64,000 bases of DNA from Ascaphus truei (Eukaryota; Chordata; Amphibia; Anura; Ascaphidae), in assembly GCA_036426205.1 (NCBI GenBank), contig CM071573.1, forward strand, positions 40,338,606-40,402,605. The letters are read 5' to 3'. The notes below the pieces were generated by a model. The model did no database searches. It saw nothing but the letters and a program-made list of their open reading frames with translations, and was not told the origin of the DNA. The stretch's first letter is position 1. Every line of letters starts with the position of its first letter. Below are positions 1 to 10,060 of the stretch, piece by piece. The translations under genes and the position numbers were made by a program.

Positions 1-1
1 C

Positions 2-322
2 TTGAAGGACGAACTGGCGGCTCCCGAGAGGCCATCTTCTTTGGAGGCCCTGATCGCTTTATGCATCAGGGTGGATCAACAACTTCTGGAAAGGCGGGCC
101 GAACGTCAACGTCCCCGTGCTGCTGTCTTTATGCCTTCTGTCTCCAGGTATCCTGCCACTGCCTTACTGGCATTGGATGCTCCGGAACCCATGCAACTGG
201 GCAGCCATCAGCTTTCGTCTACAGAACGACTTCGTCAGAGAAATGAGGGCCTGTGCTTTATTGCGGATCTCCTGGACACATCTTGCCGCGATGTCCCTTG
301 AGGCCGGAAAACGCTAGCACCC
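2..322 (+). pseudogene. gag C-terminus (nucleocapsid) of the Ty3/gypsy element, frameshifted
   Basis: The frame ends with the motif EPMQLG followed by a Ser/Glu/Arg-rich stretch, typical of the gag end in vertebrate gypsy elements. A CCHC zinc knuckle should follow. The nucleotides at about 248-300 still encode its second half (Cys-Gly, Gly-His, final Cys) but in another frame, so the knuckle is split by a single-base shift. The nucleocapsid would bind element RNA. The start lies outside the window. Confidence 0.7.
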
Positions 323-323
323 A

Positions 324-800
324 GTGAGGTATGAGGGGATTTCACTGGGTACTATCTCTTCCTTCCCCTCTCCCACACATGAGTTTCCCAAGCGCATCTT
401 ACTCCCTGTCCTCCTTAAGTACGTCAGTCTCCAAATCCCTGCCCTGGCCTTCCTCGATTCTGGATCTGGAGTGAATTTCATAAACCATGCTTTTGCCATT
501 CAGAACAAAATCCCTCTCCAGGAGAAAGCCATTCCGGTCGGGTTGGAGGCTATCGATGGCCGACCTTTTCAGCCAGCCTTTATTTCCTTGGAGACATTTC
601 CCATTGAACTTTCTATGAAGGACGGACACTTGGAATTCATTACCTTTGATGTCATCCATTCCCCTTCCATCCAACTCATTCTGGGCCTACCATGGTTACA
701 ACTCCACAACCCCATTATCGATTGGATTGCTAAATCCCCCATCCGTTGGAGATCTCTCCATGTGGAGTTGCTCCCTCCTTCCCCCACGATACTTCAGTAA
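324..800 (+). pseudogene. aspartic protease (retropepsin) region of the Ty3/gypsy element
   Basis: An open stretch of 158 codons holds the retropepsin active-site motif: hydrophobic residues followed by FLDSGSGVNFI, with the catalytic Asp in D-S-G. About 75 residues later comes the flap-to-end motif LILGLPWLQLHNP, the usual 'ILGxPWL' of gypsy proteases. Such proteases cut the gag-pol polyprotein. The frame closes at 798-800 and the reverse transcriptase continues in another frame, so the pol polyprotein is interrupted here. Confidence 0.8.
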
Positions 801-832
801 TTCCAAATCCGAGAAGCTTCCCCCCCATCGCC

Positions 833-1560
833 CTTTTAACTGCCCGATTGACTTGATTCCGGGAGCCCCTTTTCCTAAAGCCAGGTTGTATCCCCTATCT
901 TTGCCCGAGACGGAGGCCATGGCAGAGTATCTCATGGAGAACCTTCAGAAAGGCTTTATCCGGAATTCCACCTCCCCCACCGGAGCAGGATTTTTTTTTT
1001 GTGAAAAAAAAAAGATGGGACGTTTCGTCTGTGCATCGATTTCTGCGGGCTAAATAAGATTACCATCAAGAATCGCTACCCATTGCCCCTGATCCCCGAG
1101 CTCTTCGATAGGTTGCAGGGCTCGACTATCTTTTCTACACTTGATTTATGGGGGGCCTATAACCTTATTCGCATCCGAAGTGGCGACGAGTGGAAGACCG
1201 CGTTCAACACGCGCAGTGGATGCTATGAGTACCTAGTGATGCCGTTTGGGTTGTGCAATGCCCCTGCAGTCTTCCAAGACTTTATGAATGAAGTTTTCCG
1301 TGATCTTTTGAACATATTTGTGATTATCTACTTGGATGATATCCTCATCTTTTCCAAGACCCTCGACGAATACATTCTCCATACCAAAATGGTGCCCTCG
1401 CGTCTACGGGCCAACAGGCTCTACGCCAAGATGGAGAAGTGTGTCTTTCATCAATCCTCAACCACTTTCCTAGGATACATTATCTCGGACCAGGGGTTCA
1501 CCATGGATACGGACAAGCTCAAACCCAACAACCCAACTCTTTGAAGGCGATCCAACGTTT
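833..1560 (+). pseudogene. reverse transcriptase of the Ty3/gypsy element, with frameshifts
   Basis: The first part (to about 1,000) has the finger motif with PLSLPETEAM and GFIRNSTSP. An indel beside a run of T and A at 990-1,015 shifts the frame. From 1,083 the palm is open: [13 protein letters not shown], then [15 protein letters not shown], then the catalytic box YLDDILIFS near 1,330-1,356, with both Asp residues present. FLGYIIS near 1,470 is the thumb motif. The frame breaks again near 1,540. The enzyme would copy element RNA to DNA. The catalytic residues survive, but at least two indels show the copy is dead. Confidence 0.88.
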
Positions 1561-2100
1561 CCTTGGCTTCGCAAACTATTATAGGAAATTCATTGCTGGT
1601 TTTTCTACTCTGGTAGCACCCATTACTGCCCTTACCAAAAAAGGGGCCGATCCTTCCTCTTGGTCGTCGGAGGCTAGTCATGCTTTTTAGTCTCTCAAAA
1701 GAACCTTTGTCTCGGCCCCCATTTTACGACACCCTGTCCCCATCCTCCCCTTTATCCTAGAAGGCGACACTTCTGCTGTGGGAGCCGGTGCGGTACTCTC
1801 GCAAAGAACCTCCCCCGAAGATAAACTCCACCGTGCGGGTTTTTTTCCAAGAAATTTTCTCCGGCAGAGAAAAATTACGACATGGGGAATAGGGAGTTGT
1901 TGGCCATCAAGATGGCATTACAAGAATGGAGACATCTTCTAGAAGGAACCAAGGAACGCATCCTGATCCTCACGGCTCACAAAAATCTTTCTTACATTGA
2001 GGGTGCCCGTCGCCTGGGTCCCCGTCAGGCCCGTTGGACGTTGTTCTTCTCTAAGTTTAACGTCATCATCTCTTATATTCCTGGGAAAAAGAATATCAAG
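1561..2100 (+). pseudogene. RT connection and RNase H of the Ty3/gypsy element, broken
   Basis: [12 protein letters not shown] at about 1,560-1,595 is the well-known connection motif after gypsy RT. The RNase H follows in shifted frames: an Asp-containing strand (LEGDTSAVGAGAVLSQ, about 1,758-1,805), [20 protein letters not shown] (about 1,876-1,935) with the catalytic Glu, and a C-terminal [14 protein letters not shown] stop at 1,687 and other indels interrupt it. The coding sequence is cut at 2,100 by an inserted element and resumes at 2,704, so this domain is separated from integrase by about 600 bp of foreign DNA. Confidence 0.82.
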
Positions 2101-2703
2101 AAGGTAGAGATGTAGATGAAGCACAGCTGAGGAAACCCTTCTTCCGGTATCCAGAGAGGAAAAAAAGCCAGGCCACTCCAAAATTGACAAAAAATGAGAT
2201 AATTTATTGCAGGCTTGACATACAGTGAAAAAAGGGGAGTAAATGAACACACCTACGCGTTTCGTACAAAGAGTACTTTATCAAGGTGACACGGTAATAC
2301 AAATGCTGCCTTATTTATACTTACCTGACTTGTACCTCGCACTATCGGGTGTGACGTCATCAACCAGCGTCTGCATAGAGTCGCGGTGATGCAACGTACA
2401 CAGCCATAGGCTGGTCAAGTCAGGTGGGGTAACACAGGTAAAGAGCCGCAGTGCTTCATCATTCCCTGTTTACCATGGACATTGTCCCTTATACTTATCA
2501 TAGCTGTTTGGGTATACATTATAGTGTTCATCGTTGTGGACGTCAAGCAGACCCCACTAGTCACTATTCCCTTATAGCTTTGTTCTATTTCATTGGGGGC
2601 ACTCCATCATTATTTGGACTATCAAATATGGAACTATAATGCTCTTATCTACTATATATGGAATTGGTTACAATTGTTGAGCACCACAGTTACTACGTTT
2701 TCC
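2101..2703 (-). mobile_element. 603-bp insertion with a 15-bp target-site duplication inside the gypsy pol gene
   Basis: The 15-mer AAAAAGAATATCAAG occurs at 2,086-2,100 and again at 2,704-2,718. Joining the flanks restores continuity between the RNase H end and the stretch before integrase, so 2,101-2,703 is a clean insertion. A TSD of this length fits target-primed retrotransposition. The insert has no long ORF. On its minus strand it carries a small hairpin structure with GAAACGCGT (2,248-2,290), described separately. I cannot name the family; a Penelope-like or SINE-like non-autonomous element is possible. Confidence 0.75.
2250..2288 (-). ncRNA. degenerate hammerhead-like fold in the 603-bp insert
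   Basis: Read on the minus strand: a 5-bp outer stem (CACCT with AGGTG), then TTGATAA, one A, a 4-bp stem GTAC/GTAC with loop TCTTT, then GAAAC and the self-complementary GCGT. This is the layout of a small hammerhead ribozyme with a minimal stem III, as reported for Penelope-like elements, but the core reads TTGATAA instead of CTGANGA. The resemblance is seen in the sequence; activity is not expected and is untested. Confidence 0.3.
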
Positions 2704-2718
2704 AAAAAGAATATCAAG

Positions 2719-4199
2719 GCTTTGTCTCGTCAGTTCGACACAGAGGAGAATTGGGACACTCCTCCAGATCTGCCAGCCATCCCGGGTTTAAGAAAACTAT
2801 GGATCTGATCCGGCGGACTTTTTGGTGGCCCAATATGGTAAAGGACATTCGAAGTTTCACCTCCTCTTGCCCAGTCTACGCTCAAAATAAATCAGTCCAT
2901 CAAAAGCCTTCTGGCCTAGTCAGACCTCTCCCGGTTCCGGACCATCCTTAGAGTCACATTGCCATGGACTTCATCGTGGATCTTCCCCCTTCTAATGGTA
3001 TGACTACAATACTAGTGGTCATCGACAGATTCTCCAAGCAAGCTCATTTTGTTCTCCTCAAGGGTTTACTCCATTCAAGTACTCTGGCTAATATCTTTGT
3101 AAAAGAGATTTTCCGTATTCATGGCGTTCCGCTGCCCATTGTCTCGGACCGTGGTACTCAATTTGTGTCAAAGTTTTGGCGCACGTTTTCTCAGAGGCTG
3201 GGCATTACTCTCCTTTTTTCCTCAGGCTATCGCCCCCAAACTAATGGGCAGACTGAACGCATGAACCAATCCCTCGAACAGTATTTGCGTTGTTTTTCTT
3301 CCGACTCTCAGGATAATTGGGCAGAATTACTTCCTTTTGCTGAATTTGCTATTAACTCTCTCAAGAATGAGTTCACTCAAGAATCACCGTTTTTTGTAAA
3401 CTATGGATTTCACCCTACTCGCCTAGCTATGAATTCATCCATGTCTGAAGGGCCTGCAGCAGATGTTAGGGTGTCCATGTTACAGGAGTCATGGAGGAGG
3501 ATTCAAACAGCTTTACAGGAATCTGTCCTAAGACAGAAGAGACAGGCAGATCGGCTTCGTCGGGAGGCTCATAAGTTTGTACCCGGAGAGAAGGTCTGGC
3601 TCTCTTCTAGAAATATCAAACTGAAGGCTCCAACACCTAAATTGTCTCCCAGGTTCCTGGGCCCCTTCTCCATCCTGAGACAAATCAACCCTGTGGCCTA
3701 TCAACTCCTCTTGCCCCCTTCCATGAAGATTTCACCCGTCTTCCATGTCTCACTCTTAAAACCTTTCATCCAAGGCACACGATTTTCTCATCCTTCACTT
3801 CGACCTCCTCCCGCCATTGTACCAGGACAACAGGAATTCGAAATTCAGTCCATCATTGATTCTCGCATCTCCAGGGGCAAGCTCCAGTTTTTGGTCCACT
3901 GGAAAGGATACAGACCTCAGGATCGTTCTTGGGTCTCACACGCTGATCTCCACGCTCTGTCTCTACTCAAACGATTCCACCAAAAATTCCCCCACAAACC
4001 TTGGATGGATCGTCTGGAGTCCGACCCTCAAAGGGGGGGTACTGTAAGGTCCCGAGCTGCAGAAACTCCCGCTCTCGACGTCCGCTTACCTTTCTCTCCC
4101 GCTGCCCCAAATCTCCGGCGTCTGCTCTCTCTCTTCCGGGTCGCGCGCGTCATCCTTACAGGCACGAGCGGACCCAAGCCTATCTTACCTGTGCCCTGA
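2719..4199 (+). CDS. integrase with C-terminal chromodomain of the Ty3/gypsy element
   Basis: The part before 2,964 holds the integrase zinc-finger region: HPGFKKTMDLIRRTFWWPNM and the Cys of SSCPVYAQNK. A stop at 2,949-2,951 separates it from a 411-codon open frame starting at Met 2,964. That frame has the DDE core: MDFIVDLP, IVSDRGTQF about 60 residues later, then the Glu in NGQTERMNQ. It ends with a chromodomain (FEIQSIIDSR, LQFLVHWKGY, RSWVSHADL). Integrase inserts element cDNA, and the chromodomain targets chromatin. The last codons run into the 3' LTR. Known family traits support the call; the isolated Met start is probably not native. Confidence 0.9.
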
Positions 4200-4859
4200 A
4201 CCCGGCCCGCCTCCTTCTTACGGGCATGCGCACCAGCGCGCTCTCCAGTCCCAGCTCGACCGGGTCTGCCCCCAGACTTCTTTCCCCTATCAGGGTTAAC
4301 CCCTGAACCGCACCTCCGCTCCTCCCTTTCCCCTGATAGGTCCCTGCCCACTATTTAGTCTTGCCTCCCAATTCTCTCAGTGCTCTGCATAGCTACTGTA
4401 CCTTGGTGCTGTCTGCTTCTGCTTGGCTCTCTTGTTGTTTCAGTCCCGGTTCCTGTCCCTGGATTCTCTGCTGACCTCCCTGGATTTCGACCTTGGCTTT
4501 GGACTTTGACCACGCTGCTTTCTGGACCCTCGGATTTGGCTTTTGGACACTCTACCATGCTTACTTCTATACCCCTTGGACTCAGCATACGGACCATCAA
4601 TGACGCAGCTCTCTCCTCGACCTAGGCTTACGGACACTCTACCCCGCTCCCTTTTCTACTCCTGGACCATTGGCTTACGGACACTACCCTTCTACGCCGG
4701 ATTGGGCAAGTACCGAACTACTTCTATTTTTTTCCCTGGACCAGCTACGCTACTACCACACTCCAGCCGCACCCCCGTTTACTGTTAGGTGTGTGGTATT
4801 TGTCTGTTCCACCTCAGTCCCGGGGTCTCGTTTGGTTTGTGGGCAGGCCGAGCGTTACA
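4043..4859 (+). mobile_element. 3' LTR of the Ty3/gypsy element
   Basis: The LTR begins with TGTAAGG directly after a purine tract and ends with GTTACA, giving TG...CA ends within a short inverted repeat (TGTAA/TTACA). It is about 817 bp and pyrimidine-rich, with many CTCT and CCTTGG stretches. The integrase frame overruns its first 157 bases. A 5' partner LTR is not in the window, so the boundaries rest on the PPT and the terminal motif alone. Confidence 0.75.
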
Positions 4860-4863
4860 ACCA

Positions 4864-5040
4864 CAGTAGTAGTCAACTCTAGTCATCAAGAGCTACCAAG
4901 AGTTCAGGATCTCCTTGCTTCAGCACATGTGTTGCAGTCTAAGACTTAGCCACAGATTGAACAACCTGTGCTGAAGCAGAGATTTCCTGAAAACCTGACC
5001 TGTTGGTAGCTCTTGAGGACTGGAGTTGGCCACCCCTGCT
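4864..5040. mobile_element. palindromic hAT-type MITE, diverged copy
   Basis: The left half (CTAGTCATCAAGAGCTACCAA) is the imperfect reverse complement of the right half (TTGGTAGCTCTTGAGGACTGG), and the outer end reads GCCACCCCTG. Better copies at 19,501 and 24,188 have CAGGGGT...ACCCCTG ends and 8-bp TSDs, the signature of hAT transposons. This copy lies directly next to the gypsy LTR and has no visible TSD. Confidence 0.75.
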
Positions 5041-5474
5041 CTACCCTTTGCGTGCCCTGGGAAGCAGGTTCTTAGCCGATCGATCACAGGAGAACAGATC
5101 AATCGATAGCTTAGATCATCGGTGCGCAAACTGGGGGCGCGCACGGAGATTGTCTGTGGGGGGGCGCGAGGTTTATAGAGGCCCCGAGCGCTTCTAGGAG
5201 GCACTTAAATTAAGTGCCGGGGAAGAGGCAAAGGCCTCTGTAAACTGCACTTACCTTTGCTCCGGAGATGCGTCACCATGGCCACATGAAGCCGGAGCCG
5301 AGGTAAGAGGGGGGGCGCGGGAAAAGGGGAACAGCCGAAAGGGGGGAGGGGGGGGGGGGAAGATTGCACTCCCCTGGCTTAGATCAGTGTTTTTCAGCAC
5401 GAGTTCCTAGATCATCCCTAAAGGGTTCCCTGCAATTTTCAGGTCATTTAAAAATTGTACCAAATACAGAAGAA
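5041..5474. other. non-coding, GC-rich stretch with a G run
   Basis: No gene seen. The stretch includes a purine-rich part with a G run at about 5,346-5,359 and CpG-rich DNA at 5,120-5,310. It ends in sequence shared with the following minisatellite. Confidence 0.5.
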
Positions 5475-5722
5475 TTTACAATGCATCTGATCTCAGACAC
5501 GCTATTAGAGAGGGTCGGGGTTCCTTACAATGCATCTGACGTCAGACACGCTATTAGAGAGGGTTGGGGTTCCTTACAATGCATCTGATCTCAGACACGC
5601 TATTAGAGAGGGTCGGGGTTCCTTACAATGCATCAGATCTCTGATGCGCCATTAGAGAGGGTCGGGGTTCCTTACAATGCATCAGATCTCTGATGCGCCA
5701 TTAGAGAGGGTTGGGGTTCCTC
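5475..5722. repeat. 49-bp minisatellite, five copies
   Basis: The unit begins TTACAATGCATC and ends with TCGGGGTTCC. Unit starts are at 5,475, 5,524, 5,573, 5,622 and 5,671, an exact 49-bp period. Units differ by a few substitutions (CTCAGACACGC against CTCTGATGCGCC), and the last two form a distinct subtype. It lies about 140 bp left of the segmental-duplication breakpoint. Confidence 0.9.
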
Positions 5723-6599
5723 AGGATTTCACAATATAGTTATAGGATTCCTTAACGAAAAACAGGTTAAAAAAACATTGGCTTAGATAATTGCATTACA
5801 GTAAATGAAATTAACTGCTACATTTAGTAAAACAAAACAAAAAACAAGCAAGCGGAAAAGCTGCTTTACATGTTATTGCAATGCATATTGCCTTAATTCC
5901 CTCATCTGCGATGCGATCTCTAACCTAGTTGCAGCTGTTTCTGCGACTAAAAACAAGGCCAATTGTGCATGGTTTGCGACCTGATGCGACAGGTTTTCTA
6001 TTAAAGAATATTTATCCCATGTTGTTGCAAACCAATATGTTTGCTAATGTGTAGACCCTGGAACGTACATAGAGCAGTTAAATCCCTATACCCTAATGTG
6101 ATATACAACTAAAACCTGTATACAATAGAGAAAAGCATGTCTGTTGCAAGATCGCAGCCCCATCAGGTATATTTTAAGTTTGAAATACAATGTTTTATTA
6201 CTATAACTCTATTCCACATAAATTAAACATTTAAAATATGTAATGTCACGGGAGCCCAGGACTAATAGCAGGGATCAATATCTCCAGACAGGAACACAGG
6301 AGTTTATAAAATTAATTTATTGGAAAAAATATCCACAACTGACAAACAGAAAACACACATACTTACAATTGCGGAATCTGGGGATAACCTTCAGGGACCT
6401 TCTGTCAGAGATTTCCCTGTTCTGCTTCCTGCACAGTGAATGGTTTTCAGCCCTGGGACCAGCACTGGAGCTCGAGCTAAATCTTGAGTTAGCTAGGGGT
6501 CTCCCTCCCCACATGTTTATACCCTTAACCCAGCAAATTGCAACATTCAGGGCCAGTTGCTGCCTACGTGCCCAGGCCCTGATTGGTGGGTAGAACTGC

Positions 6600-6995
6600 A
6601 ACATTATATTCACAACATAAACTGTTGCGGGAGAAGGTCACAGACAACTTGTTTTTGGTTATTTGTTTCTTTGAGAAGGTAAGTAGGAATTTAGACCAGG
6701 GTAATGCAGTTGATGTGGTCAACATAGATTTTGCAAAGGCTCTTGATACGGTTCCACACGAGGTTGGTGCACAAAATAAAGCAAATTGGACTCAGTACAA
6801 ATATTTGCACCCGGATTGAAAAGTGGTTGAAGGATAAACAACATAGTCATAAATGGAACCTTTTCAGGTTGGGCTATAGTTGTGAGTGGAGTACCTCAAG
6901 GATCGGTACTGGGACTCCTGCTTTTTAGCTTGTTTATAAATGACCTTGAGGTTGGCATAGAGAGCAAAGTCTCCATCTTTACTGATGACACTAAG
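6600..6995 (+). mobile_element. CR1/L2-like LINE reverse-transcriptase fragment (block A)
   Basis: Conceptual translation shows NIDFAKALDTVPHEV, the usual 'DFSKAFDTVPH' RT motif of CR1/L2/Rex-type LINEs. After frameshifts follow a KWLKDK motif, GVPQGSVLGPLLFSLFINDLE in pieces, and an ADDT-like end near 6,980. Such LINEs use this RT for target-primed retrotransposition. Several indels make it non-functional. The same fragment sits at 51,060-51,450, so it predates the 44-kb duplication. Confidence 0.75.
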
Positions 6996-7296
6996 GTGCC
7001 TATTCACAAAGTGGTGATAAAATCAGTGCATTCTCGGGCGACATTGCATTGATTCAACGCGTACTAAGACATGAGGGCAAAAATGGTATTCACTAAGAAT
7101 GAAGGCAATTTTTTTTTAAGGGCCGATAGAAAAAAAGCACGATCGCCCGACCAGTTTTTTTCATAAGTGCTATCGCGCTATAAAACCTAGTGAAGTGAAC
7201 TGATAGAAAACACTGCAGCCTGGAAGAGCTGGGTCTCCATTCATGGCTCTTACAGGCGATCGTGCAATAAAAAAAATGATTTTGATAATATTTTGT

Positions 7297-7551
7297 GGGA
7301 GCAGGGGTCTCCTGAGCTGAACCGCATTGATTTCAGCCTCGGGGACCCCCTACTTCCCGAAATACAGGCCACATTATGAGGTGCCGGTATCCCCTGTGCT
7401 TTTAAATCTCCCTCGTCACGTGACCGTGGGATTTAAATCCTTCACTGGGATGCCGGCACCCCATAACGGGGCCTGTATCTCGGGAAGTAGGGGGTCCCCG
7501 AGGATGAAATCAACATGGTTCACCTCAGAAAACCCCCTGCTCCTGTACACT
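7297..7551. repeat. about 255-bp imperfect palindrome, unit 1 of the palindrome-array repeat (block A)
   Basis: The left arm (AGCAGGGGTCTCCTGAGCTG, then CGGGGACCCCCTACTTCCCG) is the reverse complement of the right arm (CGGGAAGTAGGGGGTCCCCG, then an end with AACCCCCTGCTCC). The arms are about 105 bp, with a small centre containing TCACGTGA. The next block (7,585-7,625) is a spacer with TAGCGGCTATCCGCTA. It is non-coding, and the same unit recurs at 51,748. Confidence 0.85.
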
Positions 7552-7645
7552 AATCTCAAAACAAATAAAGTTAAAATAAAATTGTAACCGTAGCGGCTAT
7601 CCGCTATGGTAATGAAGCTGCTTTAATTAAATTTTTAATAATAAT

Positions 7646-7908
7646 GTGCGGGAGCAGGGGGTCTCCTGAGCTGAACCGCATTGATTTCAGCCTCGTGGAC
7701 ACCCTGGTTCCCAAGTTACAGACCCTGGAATGGGGTGCCGGTATCTCCTCCATTATTTAAATCCCTCGGTCATGTGACGTGGCCGTTTTAAAAATGGTGG
7801 TGAGATCGGCACCCGAAGCCCCATACCAGGGCCTGTAACTCGGGAAGCAGAGGGTCCCACAGGCAGAAATCAAAGTGGTTCAGCTCAGGAGACCCCTGCT
7901 CTCGCACG
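7646..7908. repeat. about 260-bp imperfect palindrome, unit 2 of the palindrome-array repeat (block A)
   Basis: It has the same arm sequence as unit 1 (GAGCAGGGGGTCTCCTGAGC on the left and its complement on the right), but a different centre around TCATGTGACGTGGCCG. It is followed by a second hairpin spacer (about 7,935-7,965, GCGGCTAGCCGC). The 3' continuation to about 8,560 contains GC-rich GGTGTCCGGGGG motifs and a spacer shared with 33,560-33,720 and 62,960-63,060. Confidence 0.85.
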
Positions 7909-7969
7909 ATATTAGTAAAAATAACATTAAAGCAGCTTTGTTACCTTAGCGGCTAGCCGCTTAGGCAAT

Positions 7970-8600
7970 GAAGGTGATAAGGCACAATAAAAGGTTTATT
8001 GGGACAGAGAGGATGAGTGAAGGGGGTACTTGGGCCTTCACTCACCCCCTTTGCCCCAAATCAACATCACAATATCTACTACCCACCAATACACAACACA
8101 CCCCCTGTACCCCACATAAAAGCATTTTTTATGCACAGGATCGATACCAGAGGCCGGTGGGGGTCCTTGGGTGGTCTCCACGGGTGTCCTTGGTTTGTCG
8201 CAGCAGGTGTCCGGGGGCCCAACGGGTGTCCGCAGGCATCCGGGGGCCTACGGTATCAATCCTGTGAATAATCGTGTATTTGCCCATTTTAAATAAAACA
8301 TATACGAGCAGCATAAAGTAAATAAAACTTGCAATTACCCCTGCCAGCCTGCCAGGATGAAGGCCGTCCTCATCCTCATAACGGTCCATGTCCTTCATTG
8401 GCAGCAACGATGGGTAGAGAGGGAGGGTGGGTTAACCATTTAATTACTATAGCGGATACTAACCGCAAAGGTGATTAGGGGTTTTGGGCCATTAGTTTTG
8501 TATTTTTTTATTGTACTGTTGCTGCCCACGGAGATCAAGGACAGTGATGAGGGCAGCCTTCATCATGGCAGGGGTAAGTGCAAGTTTTACCTCTGCGGAG
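7970..8600. repeat. unclassified interspersed repeat joined to the palindrome array (block A)
   Basis: Non-coding. It includes a GC-rich stretch with GGTGTCC/GGGGGCC motifs (8,150-8,270), and a segment reading AGCATAAAGTAAATAAAACTTGC and GCCAGGATGAAGGCC that recurs at 33,580-33,615, 52,750-52,805 and, diverged, at 62,985. A second copy in block B spans 52,400-53,020. Confidence 0.7.
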
Positions 8601-8649
8601 ACCACCTGAGGACCCCCGGACACCCATGCAAAAAATTCTAGATCACTGT

Positions 8650-9920
8650 CCAATTACTTCAAGCTCCAGCTACAAGGTCCCCCTCATTAAATGGTGCGTA
8701 GGGAGCTCGCCTCAAGCATAAGTGGAAAAAGGGTTGGTCCAAAATGTAACCTTTCTTGGAATGTTTCTCAGTAGTGGGGGCTGTGGAATTGTGGGGGGTG
8801 TTATTATTAAATAAAAGATTTGTTTTCAGGCCTGATAACATGTGAGCAGTGGAGGCAGTGAACGGGTTGATGGCCAGCTCTCCCCCGATTTTGCATTTGC
8901 TGAGAAGTTTAGTGCTCCTTTGTGTATCGGATAATATTTATTTTAGGGCTTAGCATGTTCCAGAGCTGAAAAATATCATAACTGAAAAACTGTCTCGTTC
9001 CAAGGTGGGGTTGTTTTGGAAGCTGGAAGAGGTGGAGGGATCATTGATGGAGCTTGGGTTGGAAGTAGTGGTGGATGCGATAAGGAAGTCTTTGGCAACC
9101 AGCGACTTGGGCATCATACGGGGGGCCTTGGAGAGTGGTGGGAATTGATAGAAGCCTTTGGAGCTCTGCAGATGTATAAAAAGCAAGATGGGGGCATGGT
9201 GGTATATTAATGGGGGCTGGTGGAGTATGATATGGCCCCTAGCTCCATGGAAAGGAAATTGGCAGGTATTTCCTTTTTCTTTAAATTGTACGAGGTAAGG
9301 GATGTGTTGGGATGGAGAAGGATAACGCCTTCTGAGGACAGAAGACAGACAGTATCGCTGGGCCTCGCTGGAACAACTTTACAAGACACTGACAGCAATG
9401 TGTTTTTCAAATTGAGGTGTTTTTTTAGGGCCTCTTTTGTGTTGGCATTTTTCAGGGCACTGAAGGTTGAGGAGTTAGTTTCCACTTCAAGGTTTTGGCC
9501 CGTGGGTTTATGGTGGAATTGAAGGGGTGGTGGATCAAGCAGCAATGAGGTTTTTTGTTAGAAGATTCCAAACAGATCAGAAGGGAAAAGGAGTGTTGGT
9601 TTCACTAGAGGTACTAGGTCAGGAGAATATCTGCCCCGTAAGCACAATGGGGGGTGGGGTGGGCAGATGAGTGGCGTAATCAGGTTCCATTTTTTATTCA
9701 TTGTGGTGGGGCCCTACTTACGTGGTTTCAGTTCACCAGGGCTTTTAGAAGTACTTTGCACAACAGTTTGGCATCCGTTAAGCTGAGTTCGCGCCGCACT
9801 CTTTTAGAATAGGTGCGGCTACAGAGGCGACTAGATTTATGTTAGGAGGATACCAGGAGAATGGTAGTTGGGAGTCGCAGTGTTTTAAGAACTATGTTCG
9901 TCTAGGCTGGGAGGTGTGTT
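8650..9920 (+). pseudogene. tyrosine recombinase of a DIRS/Ngaro-like retroelement, decayed (block A)
   Basis: Translation in broken frames gives an N-terminal core motif FRASFVLAFFRALKVEELV (9,426-9,480), the insert KGSVGF/LGQENICP (about 9,590-9,640), and the catalytic block HSFRIGAATEATR (from 9,797), with the HxxR pair and a later Tyr in KNYVR. That order is the phage-integrase-type tyrosine recombinase used by DIRS/Ngaro elements instead of a DDE integrase. Several frameshifts and stops interrupt it. No RT was recognised upstream, so a Crypton-like source is also possible. Block B has a second copy. Confidence 0.75.
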
Positions 9921-10060
9921 AAAATCCTGAAACATGTTTATTCCTTCATTTAGGTTGTTTCCCTCGCTGAGGTGGGGTATGCAGTGATTCTTACAACCAT
10001 ATGGCCAAGAAGAGGGTAGCTCATAGGCCTTATGGAAAGTAGCTGTGGATATCAGGGTCT

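Larger units (their letters stand above)
1..4042 (+). mobile_element. Ty3/gypsy chromovirus-type LTR retrotransposon, internal region, 5' end cut by the window
   Basis: Seen in order on the plus strand: the end of a gag with a nucleocapsid-type C-terminus, a retropepsin, reverse transcriptase, RNase H, integrase and a C-terminal chromodomain, then a polypurine tract (about 4,031-4,039) and an LTR. Pol in the order PR-RT-RH-IN defines Ty3/gypsy, and the chromodomain points to chromoviruses, which transpose through an RNA intermediate. The 5' LTR and most of gag lie left of the window. The pol frame is broken by several indels and by a 603-bp insertion at 2,101-2,703, so this copy cannot be autonomous. 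Only the integrase part remains as a long open frame. Confidence 0.92.

Noticed and set aside
5475..5722. Possible CRISPR or centromeric satellite
   Set aside because: Only five 49-bp tandem units with no spacers and no further array.
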